DNA of 64,000 bases from Flavivirga aquimarina (GCF_030540835.1 NZ_JAUOEK010000134.1:40341-104340), one strand, 5' to 3'; positions 18,368 through 27,295 are shown, counted from the first letter of the stretch. Numbers and translations are program-made. Notes: a model not told the origin generated them from the sequence alone.

Positions 18368-19684
18368 TTAGTCATATTTTCTTTTCCTAAACCATCTATC
18401 ATTCAAAGATAAACTTATTTGAAAATTAACAAAGTTCTCTTGAATCAAGCTACTGTTGGTAGTTCCTCTTTTACCAATTTCAAAACCTAAATTTGCATTA
18501 GATAAAAAACTCCCCATCGGTAATCCTACCCCAAAAGATATGCCAAACTCATTTATTGATTCACTATTTATATTTAATCCTGTTTTTTCGTAACGTGCTC
18601 CTGCTCTATAAACAATACGTTTTATATAACTATAACTGTTAAAAGAATTATACTTTGGAATATAGAAGCCTCCTAAAGAAAATGTTGTAGCATCTTCATA
18701 CATTATAACAGTAGTATTACTAGTATATAAATCATTTGAAAAATCACTTGTTTTTTGTGCGGTATATTCGGCACCAACAAACCAGTTTCTTGGTTTACCA
18801 ATCCCCGCTCCTATTGAAAACTTTGCAGGTAGTGTTAAATCGGTTTCTAACAATCCAAGAGCTTCCAAATCAACATCTATGGTATTAATTTCAAATTCAC
18901 TTCCGCTAGTGTTTGTTGTTATAGTAGAAAATGATCTTGTGTTTTTAGACACTAAATTACTCTCTGGCGTGTACGTTATTCCAGAAGAAAGTTCTAAATT
19001 TTCTGTTAACAACTTTTTAAAAGACAGCCCTATATTAAAGCTTAAACCACTTAAATCGGATCTATTATTCTCACGTGACTGATTTTGAAGCGGTACGCCA
19101 TCACTATCATACAAATATTCAACTGTACTATTTTGAATATTACCAAAATTATATTGAGCATCAATACCAACACTTAACTCATCTGTTATTTGATACCCTA
19201 ACCCTAGAAATGCTCTATTAAGCCCACCTTCTCCTCTAAACTTATTTTCAATATCTTCATTATCGTTTAAGGATTCCAATTTATATCCAACTGATGTATA
19301 CGGCATTAGCCCAAAACCAAAACCAAACTTACCCATTGGTATAGATAAAGCCAGATAATCGAACGTTGTTGAAGCTGTATTATCTGATCCGGTATCACTT
19401 TTTAAATTTATACTGGAATAGCTTGCTCCTACTGTAAACTTTACAGGTCTGCTTTCGTTATTGAAACTTTCCAGGTTTTTTCCTGCATATGAAGCAGGGT
19501 TACGCAAATTAACATGAATACTATCATTATATATACTTAAACCTCCCATACTTCTATTTTCTACGGTACCTTTAAATTTAAGACTTCCAATACCATAAAA
19601 AGAATAAGGCGAAGCCGTCCCTTCTTGGCCGTAACTGTGAATTGCAAAAACTGCAATAAAAACTAATACAAGTTTTTTTATCAT
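18368..19684 (-). CDS. Outer-membrane beta-barrel protein (FadL/OmpP1-like)
   Basis: A 438-residue protein with a signal peptide (MIKKLVLVFIAVFAIHSYG) and an early SPYSFYGIGSL stretch. Alternating hydrophobic/polar strands with Gly/Tyr/Asn-rich turns run through its length. The C-terminus LSLNDRWFRKRKYD follows a final amphipathic strand. The pattern is that of an outer-membrane barrel of the long-chain fatty-acid transporter/OmpP1 type. The ATG overlaps the stop of coaX by four bases (ATGA), so translation is coupled. A cargo cannot be named. Confidence 0.75.
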   Translation of the reverse strand: MIKKLVLVFIAVFAIHSYGQEGTASPYSFYGIGSLKFKGTVENRSMGGLSIYNDSIHVNLRNPASYAGKNLESFNNESRPVKFTVGASYSSINLKSDTGSDNTASTTFDYLALSIPMGKFGFGFGLMPYTSVGYKLESLNDNEDIENKFRGEGGLNRAFLGLGYQITDELSVGIDAQYNFGNIQNSTVEYLYDSDGVPLQNQSRENNRSDLSGLSFNIGLSFKKLLTENLELSSGITYTPESNLVSKNTRSFSTITTNTSGSEFEINTIDVDLEALGLLETDLTLPAKFSIGAGIGKPRNWFVGAEYTAQKTSDFSNDLYTSNTTVIMYEDATTFSLGGFYIPKYNSFNSYSYIKRIVYRAGARYEKTGLNINSESINEFGISFGVGLPMGSFLSNANLGFEIGKRGTTNSSLIQENFVNFQISLSLNDRWFRKRKYD

Positions 19685-20412
19685 TCGTTTAAGTTAAATT
19701 GTAAAATATAATTTAATCCTTCTAAAAGAAAATTAGAATTGGCAAATATGCTACTTTTTAATTGTTTTGACAAGAAATTAGCATCACCTCCTGTTAAAAT
19801 TACTGTTAAATCTGAATATTTTCGATTATATTCTTCAATAATACCATCAATTTCTTTTAAAAGACCGTTTACTACTCCGGAATGAATTGACGCATTCGTT
19901 GAGTTTCCTATAATACTTTTCGGGGTTTCTGATTCTAATAACGGTAAATTGGCAGTTAAATTATTTAATGATTTATAACGCATGCGAAGCCCTGGAGAAA
20001 TAGCCCCTCCTATATATTCGTTCTTTGCTGTTACAAAATCGTAAGTAACACAGGTTCCTGAATCAATAATAAGTACATTGCTATTTGGAAACTGATCGAC
20101 TGAAGCACAGACCAATGCTATTCTATCTACACCTAAAGTATTTGGCGTAGCATAAAGATTCTTAAACGGCAATTTTACATTGGAATCTAAAATCATGACA
20201 TCAAAAGATTTACCTATAGCCTCTACATCTGACTTATTAAGTTTTCCAACTGAAGAAATAATTGCTTTTTTTTTAGGGCCATGCGTCTCTTTTAAAATAT
20301 TTATACTTTTTAAAACAAGTTTTAACGCCACTACTTCTTTATGCATAAGCATACTATTCTTAAAAATAGCCAGCTTAACAAAAGAATTGCCTACATCTAT
20401 TATTAAATTCAT
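19681..20412 (-). CDS. coaX: Type III pantothenate kinase
   Basis: A 243-residue cytosolic enzyme that phosphorylates pantothenate in the first step of coenzyme A synthesis. It shows the ASKHA-fold motifs of CoaX: the N-terminal phosphate loop LIIDVGNSFVKLA (3-15), GVDRIALVCA near 100, IIDSGTCVTYDFV near 122 with the catalytic Asp, and GGAISPGLRMRYKSL near 142. This class needs a monovalent cation and resists CoA feedback. It is the first gene of the envelope operon and overlaps the next gene by four bases. Confidence 0.93.
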   Translation of the reverse strand: MNLIIDVGNSFVKLAIFKNSMLMHKEVVALKLVLKSINILKETHGPKKKAIISSVGKLNKSDVEAIGKSFDVMILDSNVKLPFKNLYATPNTLGVDRIALVCASVDQFPNSNVLIIDSGTCVTYDFVTAKNEYIGGAISPGLRMRYKSLNNLTANLPLLESETPKSIIGNSTNASIHSGVVNGLLKEIDGIIEEYNRKYSDLTVILTGGDANFLSKQLKSSIFANSNFLLEGLNYILQFNLNE

Positions 20413-20545
20413 ACTTTTAAAAAAGTCTAAATTTACAAAATGGGTATCAATAATTATTCCATTTCTGGGTATAATATTAATAACAAACTAGTTATAGCTA
20501 TTTTGGTTTGAAATAAATAAAACTGATCGATTTTTTACAAATTTC

Positions 20546-20578
20546 TTTTGGGTAATAATAAAAATGAATATATATTTG
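20546..20578 (+). promoter_or_regulatory. Promoter of the tRNA-Phe transcript
   Basis: A -33 element TTTTG (20546-20550), a 20-nt spacer and -7 element TATATTTG (20571-20578) match the Bacteroidota promoter TTTG-N19/20-TAnnTTTG. Transcription would start near 20585, so the leader includes the degenerate tRNA-like fragment. Confidence 0.7.
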
Positions 20579-20595
20579 CATCCGCTTTGGCAAGC

Positions 20596-20637
20596 TACCT
20601 TAGCTCATCCCGATAGCTATCGGGAGGTAGAGCAAAG
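20596..20637 (+). pseudogene. Degenerate tRNA-Phe 5' fragment carrying an 18-bp palindrome
   Basis: TACCTTAGCTCA (20596-20607) and GGTAGAGCAAAG (20626-20637) are identical to the 5' acceptor/D-arm stretches of the tRNA-Phe 53 nt downstream. In the tRNA these are separated by GTT. Here they are separated by the perfect palindrome TCCCGATAGCTATCGGGA (20608-20625). No anticodon arm or 3' half follows, so it cannot be a working tRNA. Confidence 0.7.
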
Positions 20638-20657
20638 TCAAAATCGTCAATTGCTGA

Positions 20658-20730
20658 GGTACCTTAGCTCAGTTGGTAGAGCAAAGGACTGAAAATCCTT
20701 GTGTCCCTGGTTCGATTCCTGGAGGTACCA
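20658..20730 (+). tRNA. tRNA-Phe (anticodon GAA)
   Basis: A 73-nt cloverleaf. The acceptor stem GGTACCT pairs with AGGTACC, with discriminator A at 20730. The D arm is GCTC...GAGC, the anticodon stem AAGGA/TCCTT with loop CTGAAAA (GAA at 20691-20693), and the T arm CCTGG/CCTGG with loop TTCGATT. CCA is not encoded. Its last 12 nt form the start of a direct repeat. Confidence 0.96.
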
Positions 20731-20848
20731 CAAAAAAATCCCGAAACATTTGTTTACGGGATTTTTTGTTTTTTTAGAATGCCGAAGGGTGTATCTCAAT
20801 TATTATTCATCTCGCAAACTCTCCACCGGATTTCTAGTTGCCGCTTTA
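20719..20848. repeat. Direct repeat copy 1 (tRNA 3' end, terminator, permease tail)
   Basis: 130 nt, repeated at 22269-22397 with a single 1-nt difference in a T run. It covers the last 12 nt of tRNA-Phe, the terminator hairpin and the last codons of an FtsX-type permease on the minus strand. The two copies bracket 1,420 nt. Confidence 0.93.
20733..20767. terminator. Terminator after tRNA-Phe
   Basis: Stem AAAAAATCCCG (20733-20743) with CGGGATTTTTT (20757-20767), and extra AAAC/GTTT pairs inside the loop. T runs flank it in both directions, so it can stop transcription from either side. Confidence 0.85.
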
Positions 20849-20868
20849 ATACTTCCCAGAGATTGCCT
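20803..20868 (-). pseudogene. C-terminal remnant of an FtsX-type permease gene
   Basis: 21 codons plus stop read RQSLGSIKAATRNPVESLRD and a final Glu, preceded by in-frame stops. The last 14 codons are identical to the end of the permease gene at 22352. Upstream of KAA the residues (SLGSI) differ from that gene (VSWQTY) and resemble other FtsX tails instead. It is therefore a chimeric or independent paralogue tail, not a simple shorter copy. Confidence 0.65.
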
Positions 20869-21027
20869 TTATTTTTAAACTAAAAAAACTTATGAATATC
20901 CGAATTACTTTTCACTTAATCTGTTACAAGGTATATATTACCAAATATTGACACGATTTTTCTTTATCTTAACAAAAAAAACAGTCAACTGCACATAGCT
21001 CAGCGTTCTACTTAATTTGATAAAAAT

Positions 21028-21573
21028 ATGGATATAAAAACCACAATTACAATAACAGCATCGATACTAGCTTTATTAACATCTGTTTTCACTTCATATT
21101 TTTCTTGGATAAAAAATAAAGAAATTGAGAAATTGAGATTAAAATTAGAAAGTGAAAAGGAAAAAATCAAATTTCTTTTTCAGTATGAAACAGATAAATT
21201 AAGTCAATATTATGTTAGTTTAAAAGATTTTCTCACATTAACCCAAAAAATAAAAGATGAGATACGATTTTTAATAAATTCAAATATGTTTGATAAGGAA
21301 AAGAATACACTTTTGAATAATATTCAAGAAAAAATAATTAATCAATATTCAAAAGACATAGTGTTTTTTAAAAAATCAGAGCCCGATATCGCTCATCAAA
21401 TAAAAAATAACGTTTTGTCAATAATTGAATTATTAAAGCGATCTAATTCGGAATCCATCGAAGTCAAGGAGCTTCTTGATAAAATATCATCAGATCAAAA
21501 ATCGTTAAGGAAGCAAATGGATAAAGAAATTGATGAAATGCTAAAGTCAATTGAGAACAACAACTATTCATGA
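21028..21573 (+). CDS. Unknown protein: one membrane helix and a coiled coil (181 aa)
   Basis: Not recognised. Residues about 5-28 form one hydrophobic helix (TITITASILALLTSVFTSYFSW). A long charged helical region follows (30-175), strongly coiled-coil in character at 32-60 (KEIEKLRLKLESEKEKIKF), with lysine/glutamate-rich repeats to the end. It is probably anchored in the inner membrane with the coil in the cytosol. Its stop overlaps the next gene's ATG by four bases, so the two are a coupled pair. The pair lies alone inside the insert between direct repeats at the tRNA-Phe locus, suggesting acquired cargo. A membrane sensor with a soluble partner is one possibility, without direct support. 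Confidence 0.65.
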   Translation: MDIKTTITITASILALLTSVFTSYFSWIKNKEIEKLRLKLESEKEKIKFLFQYETDKLSQYYVSLKDFLTLTQKIKDEIRFLINSNMFDKEKNTLLNNIQEKIINQYSKDIVFFKKSEPDIAHQIKNNVLSIIELLKRSNSESIEVKELLDKISSDQKSLRKQMDKEIDEMLKSIENNNYS

Positions 21574-22022
21574 AAATTCTTATTTATGCAAGAAATAAAA
21601 TAAATGTTATTGTACATACAAAATGGTTTGAGAGGTTAAGTAATGAAGTCAAGTCTTCAGTTGATATAGAGATTATTGAAGAATTTTTATTTGATTTTCA
21701 CCCTGACATTTTTATCACTCATCTTCATACATTTGAGGGACGTCAGTTCAAAAAAATAAGAAATTTAACAGCCCTTATAAGACAAAAAACCCCTAAATGC
21801 CTTATAGTTATTACGCTTCACAATGATGCTTTTTGGTATAAGGAATACCAAGATGAATACTTTAATAATTATTCCTATGATTTGATTGGTAATGAATCTC
21901 TAACGTATCTAAAATTACATAAAAATTCTAAATCAGTCCATCCTAGTTCTTATTATGAAGAAGCGGTCTATGAATGTATTTTGGAATTAGCTAAAGAAAA
22001 AACTAAGTTCAACAATATATAA
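21570..22022 (+). CDS. Unknown cytosolic alpha/beta protein (150 aa)
   Basis: Not recognised. The order of strands and helices looks like a small Rossmann-like or receiver-like fold: MKILIYARN (strand), HTKWFERLSNEVKSS (helix), VDIEIIEEF, HPDIFITHLHTFEGRQFKKI, TPKCLIVITLHND (strand ending in polar residues), then a Tyr/Asn-rich stretch and a C-terminal helix YYEEAVYECILELAKE. I see no phospho-acceptor pattern good enough to call it a response regulator. It overlaps the upstream membrane coiled-coil gene by four bases and should work with it. Confidence 0.65.
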   Translation: MKILIYARNKINVIVHTKWFERLSNEVKSSVDIEIIEEFLFDFHPDIFITHLHTFEGRQFKKIRNLTALIRQKTPKCLIVITLHNDAFWYKEYQDEYFNNYSYDLIGNESLTYLKLHKNSKSVHPSSYYEEAVYECILELAKEKTKFNNI

Positions 22023-22268
22023 CTTTACTATACACTACTGTAAAGCTATTTAATGAATTTTATCAAACTGCAATTATGACGGATTTGACTAAGTCAGAAT
22101 CTACTCGGAATAGTCAAAGATCAATCAAAAATAATTCTACAATCTCAAATATGCTCTTGAATACTCACTAGTACACAAATGCATACAGATTCATTTTAGA
22201 ATTAAAGAATCTCATCAATTATATACGTAAATATACTGGTATTCATACAAGTGTAAAAGTACAAGCTA
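22023..22268. other. Gene-free stretch inside the tRNA-Phe insert
   Basis: 246 nt, or 329 nt without a gene when the direct repeat that follows is counted. A short open frame at about 22170-22268 (reading AYRFILELKNLINYIRKYTG) has no start codon and matches nothing I know. It could be the scar of a deleted gene. A small dyad TGACTAAGTCA lies near 22087. I see no integrase gene. Confidence 0.4.
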
Positions 22269-22397
22269 CTGGAGGTACCACAAAAAAATCCCGAAACATT
22301 TGTTTACGGGATTTTTTGTTTTTTAGAATGCCGAAGGGTGTATCTCAATTATTATTCATCTCGCAAACTCTCCACCGGATTTCTAGTTGCCGCTTTA
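22269..22397. repeat. Direct repeat copy 2
   Basis: 129 nt matching 20719-20848 with one 1-nt deletion in a T run. It contains the intact 3' end of the minus-strand permease gene (stop at 22352) and a second copy of the terminator hairpin, but only 12 nt of the tRNA. Confidence 0.93.
22283..22317. terminator. Terminator of the left export operon
   Basis: The duplicated hairpin (ATCCCG / CGGGAT with A and T runs) lies 35 nt beyond the permease stop on the minus strand and should end the TolC-to-permease transcript. Confidence 0.75.
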
Positions 22398-24745
22398 TAG
22401 GTTTGCCAACTTACGGTTAGTAATGCAATAACTAATGTAAACACTCCTGCCAAAGCAAACACCCACCAGCTTAATTCTGTTTTATAAGCAAAATTCTCAA
22501 GCCATTTACTCATGGCGTAATAAGCTATGGGGCATGCTATAACAAAAGCTACGACTACCCATTTTATAAAGTCTTTATTAAGCATAAACATAATTTCATT
22601 TATTGTTGCTCCATTTACTTTTCGTACACCTACTTCTTTAATACGGCGTTGTGTGTCGTAGAGCGCAACGGTAAACAAGCCTATTCCAGATATCAGTAAG
22701 GCAATAGCAGTAAATATTATGTATATGATACTTAAACGTTTTTCTTTTTTATAAAGTAACTCAATTTCATCACTTAAGAAAGAGTACTGAAAAGTCTCTC
22801 TTGGGTTAACTTTTTTAAATACATCTTCAACAAATTGCAAGCCTTCTTTCTCTTTATCTTTTTGAAACTGTATATGAAAATCATTTTCCATAAATTCATT
22901 ATAAAACATGATAAGAGGCTTAGGCTTAACAGACAATCTTTCATAATTAAAATCTTTAACGACCCCTATAATTTCGTAGCCATTTTTTAATAAACCATAA
23001 GTCAATACTCTATGCTTAGAGATATCCCTTAAATTCCAAAATCGTTTGGCGGCTTCATTGATAACCACTTTTTTGTTCTTAACCATAGGGTTATCTTTTT
23101 CAATATCAAAAAACCGTCCCTCAACGACTTCTATATCATAAATTTTTTCAAAGCCGGGTGTCACGGTGTAGAAGTTTAGTGTTGTAAAATCATTTTCGGT
23201 CTCCTTAATTTTGAATTCAATTGCATTCGGATTTAATAACGGGGATCCTTGAGAAAATTTAATAATCTTGGGGTTAGAGGATAATTCATTTTTAATATAT
23301 TGATACTTAGTTTTCTTTTCCTGTTCTATTTTAGTTTTATTATTTCTATGCTCATCAGGATTATGGAAAGATTCAAAATACATTTTAGATCTAATAATAT
23401 TTTCACTTGTAAAACCTAAATCTTTGTTTAGCATTAAACGCAACTGGTTTGTTACTACTAAAGAAGATACTAAGAGAAGCATTGTTAATGTAAATTGAAA
23501 AATGATGATTAGTTTTTGCCCTATTAATCGATTTTCTATAAAGGATACTTTTTTTAAACTTTTAATTATAGAAGTTCGTATAATTATTATTAATGGATAA
23601 ATTAATGCTAAGAATAGTATTAAAAATAAAACAACTCCGTTTATAAGAACTACTTTCCACAAAGGAGGGGCAAGTTCAACATTAGTAAAATTATTAAAGG
23701 CAGGTATCAAATATTGATAACCCAATGTTATTACAGAAATAGACAAGAGAAGTAACAATAATAATTCAATATTTTTCTTAAAAAAAACATGCCGTTTTTG
23801 GGCACCATTTACCATATAAATGGCATTTTTCTTAACACTTGAATGCATATTAACAATTTGTAAGTTTGAAAAGTTAAGTGCAGAGATTATTAGAATAACA
23901 AACATTATAACTATAAGAACATAGATGTTTTTTTTATCTCCATAACGAGGAAAAACATCAGCCTTAAAAGGAATATCTTTTTCTAGATAAACATCATCTA
24001 AAGCAACAATTGTTATGTCTTTGAATTCAAAAAGAGGCTGACCTTTTCCTATATTTTTAATTTTTCTTTTAAAAATATTGATGTCGGTAGTTTTTTTTAC
24101 CGATATAAAATCTGTTCCTAGAAACACCCCTTTTTCATGTATCTTTTTTGATCTGAATAAAATAAAATCAAAAGTTAAAGAACTGTTTACAGGTAAGTTA
24201 ACAACTCCTTTTACTGTATATATCTTTTCTTCCTTGTTAGTACTAATTTTTATAGGTTTACCTAGCGGGTTTTGACCTCCAAATACATTTTTCACAAACT
24301 GTTCAGACAGCAAAACGGTATTAGAATCATTAGTTAGTTTTTCACCATCTCCTCCTTTTAATTTGAAATCAAATATTTTAAAGAAATTAACATCTGTAAT
24401 AATACCTTCTGAAACGAAGTTTGAATTTTTATAAAAAATTGTTGCTTCATTTTTATTAATTTTTTTTACTGAAATAGCTTCTTCAACTTCTGGAAAGTCG
24501 CTATAATCAAAATCAAAAAAATAAGATGGGTTCATACCAGACCAATCACTACTAGGAGAGTCTCTTATAATAACTGTGTATATATTATTTTTATGAAAAT
24601 TGTTCATTGTAAGTTCATTATGAACATAAGAGAACAATAATGAAATGCACAACGCTCCCAAACAAAGAGTTACTAAACTACCTGCAAAAATGACTTTATT
24701 ACTTCTAAAGTTTCTAAGGGCAAATTTTATATAATGTTTTAGCAT
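22352..24745 (-). CDS. FtsX/MacB-type ABC permease, left operon, third permease
   Basis: A 797-residue permease of the long double-FtsX form. A first helix lies at about 18-42, a periplasmic MacB-like domain at about 48-250, helices at about 265-440, a second periplasmic domain at about 450-670 and the last FtsX helix set at about 685-790. The conserved IKEVGVRKVNGAT opens the C-terminal domain, and the end is ATRNPVESLRDE. The first 30 residues (MLKHYIKFALRNFRSNK) nearly repeat those of the next permease upstream, while the periplasmic parts differ strongly. It is last in the operon; its tail and downstream region are duplicated near the tRNA. It probably helps move peptides or lipids outward with the ATPase at 27296. 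Confidence 0.87.
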   Translation of the reverse strand: MLKHYIKFALRNFRSNKVIFAGSLVTLCLGALCISLLFSYVHNELTMNNFHKNNIYTVIIRDSPSSDWSGMNPSYFFDFDYSDFPEVEEAISVKKINKNEATIFYKNSNFVSEGIITDVNFFKIFDFKLKGGDGEKLTNDSNTVLLSEQFVKNVFGGQNPLGKPIKISTNKEEKIYTVKGVVNLPVNSSLTFDFILFRSKKIHEKGVFLGTDFISVKKTTDINIFKRKIKNIGKGQPLFEFKDITIVALDDVYLEKDIPFKADVFPRYGDKKNIYVLIVIMFVILIISALNFSNLQIVNMHSSVKKNAIYMVNGAQKRHVFFKKNIELLLLLLLSISVITLGYQYLIPAFNNFTNVELAPPLWKVVLINGVVLFLILFLALIYPLIIIIRTSIIKSLKKVSFIENRLIGQKLIIIFQFTLTMLLLVSSLVVTNQLRLMLNKDLGFTSENIIRSKMYFESFHNPDEHRNNKTKIEQEKKTKYQYIKNELSSNPKIIKFSQGSPLLNPNAIEFKIKETENDFTTLNFYTVTPGFEKIYDIEVVEGRFFDIEKDNPMVKNKKVVINEAAKRFWNLRDISKHRVLTYGLLKNGYEIIGVVKDFNYERLSVKPKPLIMFYNEFMENDFHIQFQKDKEKEGLQFVEDVFKKVNPRETFQYSFLSDEIELLYKKEKRLSIIYIIFTAIALLISGIGLFTVALYDTQRRIKEVGVRKVNGATINEIMFMLNKDFIKWVVVAFVIACPIAYYAMSKWLENFAYKTELSWWVFALAGVFTLVIALLTVSWQTYKAATRNPVESLRDE

Positions 24746-24805
24746 GGTTTGTTTGTTTTATAAGCTTTTAAACAAGCTTAAAACATTCTCTGTTTTTTCA
24801 CTAAA

Positions 24806-27199
24806 TTACTCATCTCTCAACGCCTCTACCGGATTTCTAGTAGCCGCTCTATAACTTTGCCAACTTACAGTTAGTAATGCAATAACTAATGTAAACACAC
24901 CTGACAAAGCAAATACCCACCAGCTCAAAGTTGTTTTATAAGCGAAATTCTCTAACCATTTACTCATAGTATAATACGCTATAGGGCAAGCAATAACAAA
25001 AGCTATAAACACCCATTTTATAAAATCCTTATTGAGCATAAACAGGATTTCATATATAGTAGCACCATTTACTTTTCGAACCCCTATTTCTTTAATGCGT
25101 CGTTGCGTATCGTACAAAGCAATAGTAAATAAGCCAATAGCAGAAATTAACAACGCAATAATGGTAAAGGCAATGTAAATAGAACTTAAACGTTTTTCTT
25201 TTTTATATAGTTCTGCGATTTCATCACTTAAAAAAGTATATTTAAATATCTGATTTGGGTTTACTTCTTTAAATAATGCTTCAATATACTGAATCCCCTC
25301 TTGCATTTTATTCTCATAAAACTTAATAAAATATTCGGCTCCAGAATCTTCAAAATAAACCATCATAAGAGGCTGGGGTTTTGCCGATAAATGCTCATAG
25401 TTAAAATCTTTAACCACGCCTATTATTTCATAATCACCCCAACTTCTATTGTTAATAATTGTATTTTCTATGTCATCAATACCCCAATGCTTTTTAGCAG
25501 CCTCATTAATTACTATTTTTTTGCTACGTTGTTTATCTACTCCTGCTTCAAAAAAGCGTCCTTCTACTAAATTAAAATGGAACAGATTTTGATGATTTGT
25601 TGTAACAACTAGTGAATTGAGCGTTTCAAATTCAAAATCTCCAGTTTTAGGCTTCCAATCTATTGGAAAAACATCAAGAGGAGAGTTCCCTTGAGACAAC
25701 TCCTTAATACTAGAAAATGAAGCTAATTGATCATTTATATATTTAGGTATCTGCATTGCTTTTTCTCGTTCTTCTAGCCTTCGTTCTTTAGGCCAATTTC
25801 GACTTTCAGGGTTAAAAGGTGGCTCGTGAAAAAGTTTAACTTTCAAAATACCTTCATCATTAAAACCAAGATCTTTATCTAACATTAATTTTAATTGATT
25901 ATTCACTATTATAGCAGAGATTAATAGTAAAAAAGCCATGGCATATTGTAGAACAACTGTAGTTTGTTTTCCTTTTATTTTTTGAGAAATAGAGGTCGTC
26001 TTCTTTAAATTATTAATAGTTGAAAAACGATTAATAATAACCATTGGGTATATTAAACCAATTACTGTTATGGTAGAAATAATAATAATATTAATTAAGA
26101 ATATTTTCCATACTGGTGGGTTTAATGAAACCCCTACAAAACCATTAAACCATGGAAGTAAAATATTATAAAACAGCGAAATAAATAATGAAGACAATAT
26201 AATTACAACTAAAGTCTCAACCATTTTCTGGCTAATTATATGTCGCTTAAAAGCCCCATTCACTTTAGATATAGCCATATTTTTGAGTACAGCATTAATA
26301 TTAACTATCTGAAGATTGGAATAATTGAGAATAGACACAAATAATATAACAAACATAATCACGATTAATATATCCATGTTTTTTTTGTTGCCTGAACTAA
26401 ATAGAGTATGCTTTTTTAAACCGCTCAATTCAGAACTAAAATATAAATCATCAAGGCTTTTTATGGAAGTTATACTTTCGGTTAACTGCGGATAAAAATT
26501 TGGAACTTTGTTATTAGATTCCTTTATTTTTTCGCAAAACGTATTTCTATTAAAACCTATTTGACTTTTAAAAAAGGGAGTGCTTGAACGTCCATAACCA
26601 TAAGTTCTTTTTGTATAAGGAATAATATAATCAAACTTTATAGAGCTATTGGTTGGTATTTTAATTATCCCCTTAACCGTATGTGTACCTTGATACATTC
26701 GTGTTTCTATATAAACACTTTGACCAATAGGATTACTATCTCCAAAAAGTTTTTTGCTATAGTTTTTGCTTAAAATGACAGATTCTACATCTTTTAAAAT
26801 AGTGTTTTTATCACCATATTTAAGTTTAAAATCAAATACCTTGAAAAAACTACTATCAGCAACAATACCTTTAGGTAAATAAATATCTTGCTTATATTTT
26901 AGTTTTGTTTCATCTTCTCTATAAAAAATTAAAGATGTTGCACTTTCAACTTCAGGGTATTCTTCGGGTGTAAATCTATATGGATAGCTCCAATCACTCT
27001 TAGGAGATTGCTTCATCATTACCATATAAATATCTTGCTCTCTTTCATGAAAATCATCCATAGTAAGTTCGTTATGAACATAAGAGAACAAAAGAGAGAT
27101 ACACAAAGCCCCGAAACAAAGTGTGGCAAGACTTCCTGCAAAAATGATTTTATTGGACCTGAAATTTCTAAATGCAAATTTTATATAATGTTTTAGCAT
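24806..27199 (-). CDS. FtsX/MacB-type ABC permease, left operon, second permease
   Basis: 797 residues, the same length as the downstream paralogue. It begins MLKHYIKFAFRNFRSNK and ends ATRNPVEALRDE. The terminal 110 residues (IKEIGVRKVNGATIYEILFMLNKD and beyond) are close to those of the other two permeases of this operon even in DNA sequence. The first periplasmic domain (TLDDF-type start, then GYGRSSTPF) and the second (about 470-660) are diverged. Duplication followed by drift in the substrate-facing parts, with exchange at the ends, is the likely history. It lies between the ATPase and the third permease, with 60 nt to the latter. Confidence 0.87.
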   Translation of the reverse strand: MLKHYIKFAFRNFRSNKIIFAGSLATLCFGALCISLLFSYVHNELTMDDFHEREQDIYMVMMKQSPKSDWSYPYRFTPEEYPEVESATSLIFYREDETKLKYKQDIYLPKGIVADSSFFKVFDFKLKYGDKNTILKDVESVILSKNYSKKLFGDSNPIGQSVYIETRMYQGTHTVKGIIKIPTNSSIKFDYIIPYTKRTYGYGRSSTPFFKSQIGFNRNTFCEKIKESNNKVPNFYPQLTESITSIKSLDDLYFSSELSGLKKHTLFSSGNKKNMDILIVIMFVILFVSILNYSNLQIVNINAVLKNMAISKVNGAFKRHIISQKMVETLVVIILSSLFISLFYNILLPWFNGFVGVSLNPPVWKIFLINIIIISTITVIGLIYPMVIINRFSTINNLKKTTSISQKIKGKQTTVVLQYAMAFLLLISAIIVNNQLKLMLDKDLGFNDEGILKVKLFHEPPFNPESRNWPKERRLEEREKAMQIPKYINDQLASFSSIKELSQGNSPLDVFPIDWKPKTGDFEFETLNSLVVTTNHQNLFHFNLVEGRFFEAGVDKQRSKKIVINEAAKKHWGIDDIENTIINNRSWGDYEIIGVVKDFNYEHLSAKPQPLMMVYFEDSGAEYFIKFYENKMQEGIQYIEALFKEVNPNQIFKYTFLSDEIAELYKKEKRLSSIYIAFTIIALLISAIGLFTIALYDTQRRIKEIGVRKVNGATIYEILFMLNKDFIKWVFIAFVIACPIAYYTMSKWLENFAYKTTLSWWVFALSGVFTLVIALLTVSWQSYRAATRNPVEALRDE

Positions 27200-27295
27200 G
27201 GTTTTGTTATTTGTTTATCATTACGAAGAACTCTTTTTAAGTGAGATTATAATCTGTTAATTGCACTCATAAGTGTTGCTTAACAGGAATTAGTA

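Noticed and set aside
20701..20883. A 60-codon plus-strand frame starting in the tRNA-Phe gene
   Set aside because: It overlaps the tRNA, the terminator and the permease remnant on the other strand. The frame is a by-product of the direct repeat.
22170..22268. Possible integrase fragment in the tRNA-Phe insert
   Set aside because: The open stretch has no start codon and no Arg/Tyr pattern of a tyrosine recombinase; it is too short to call.
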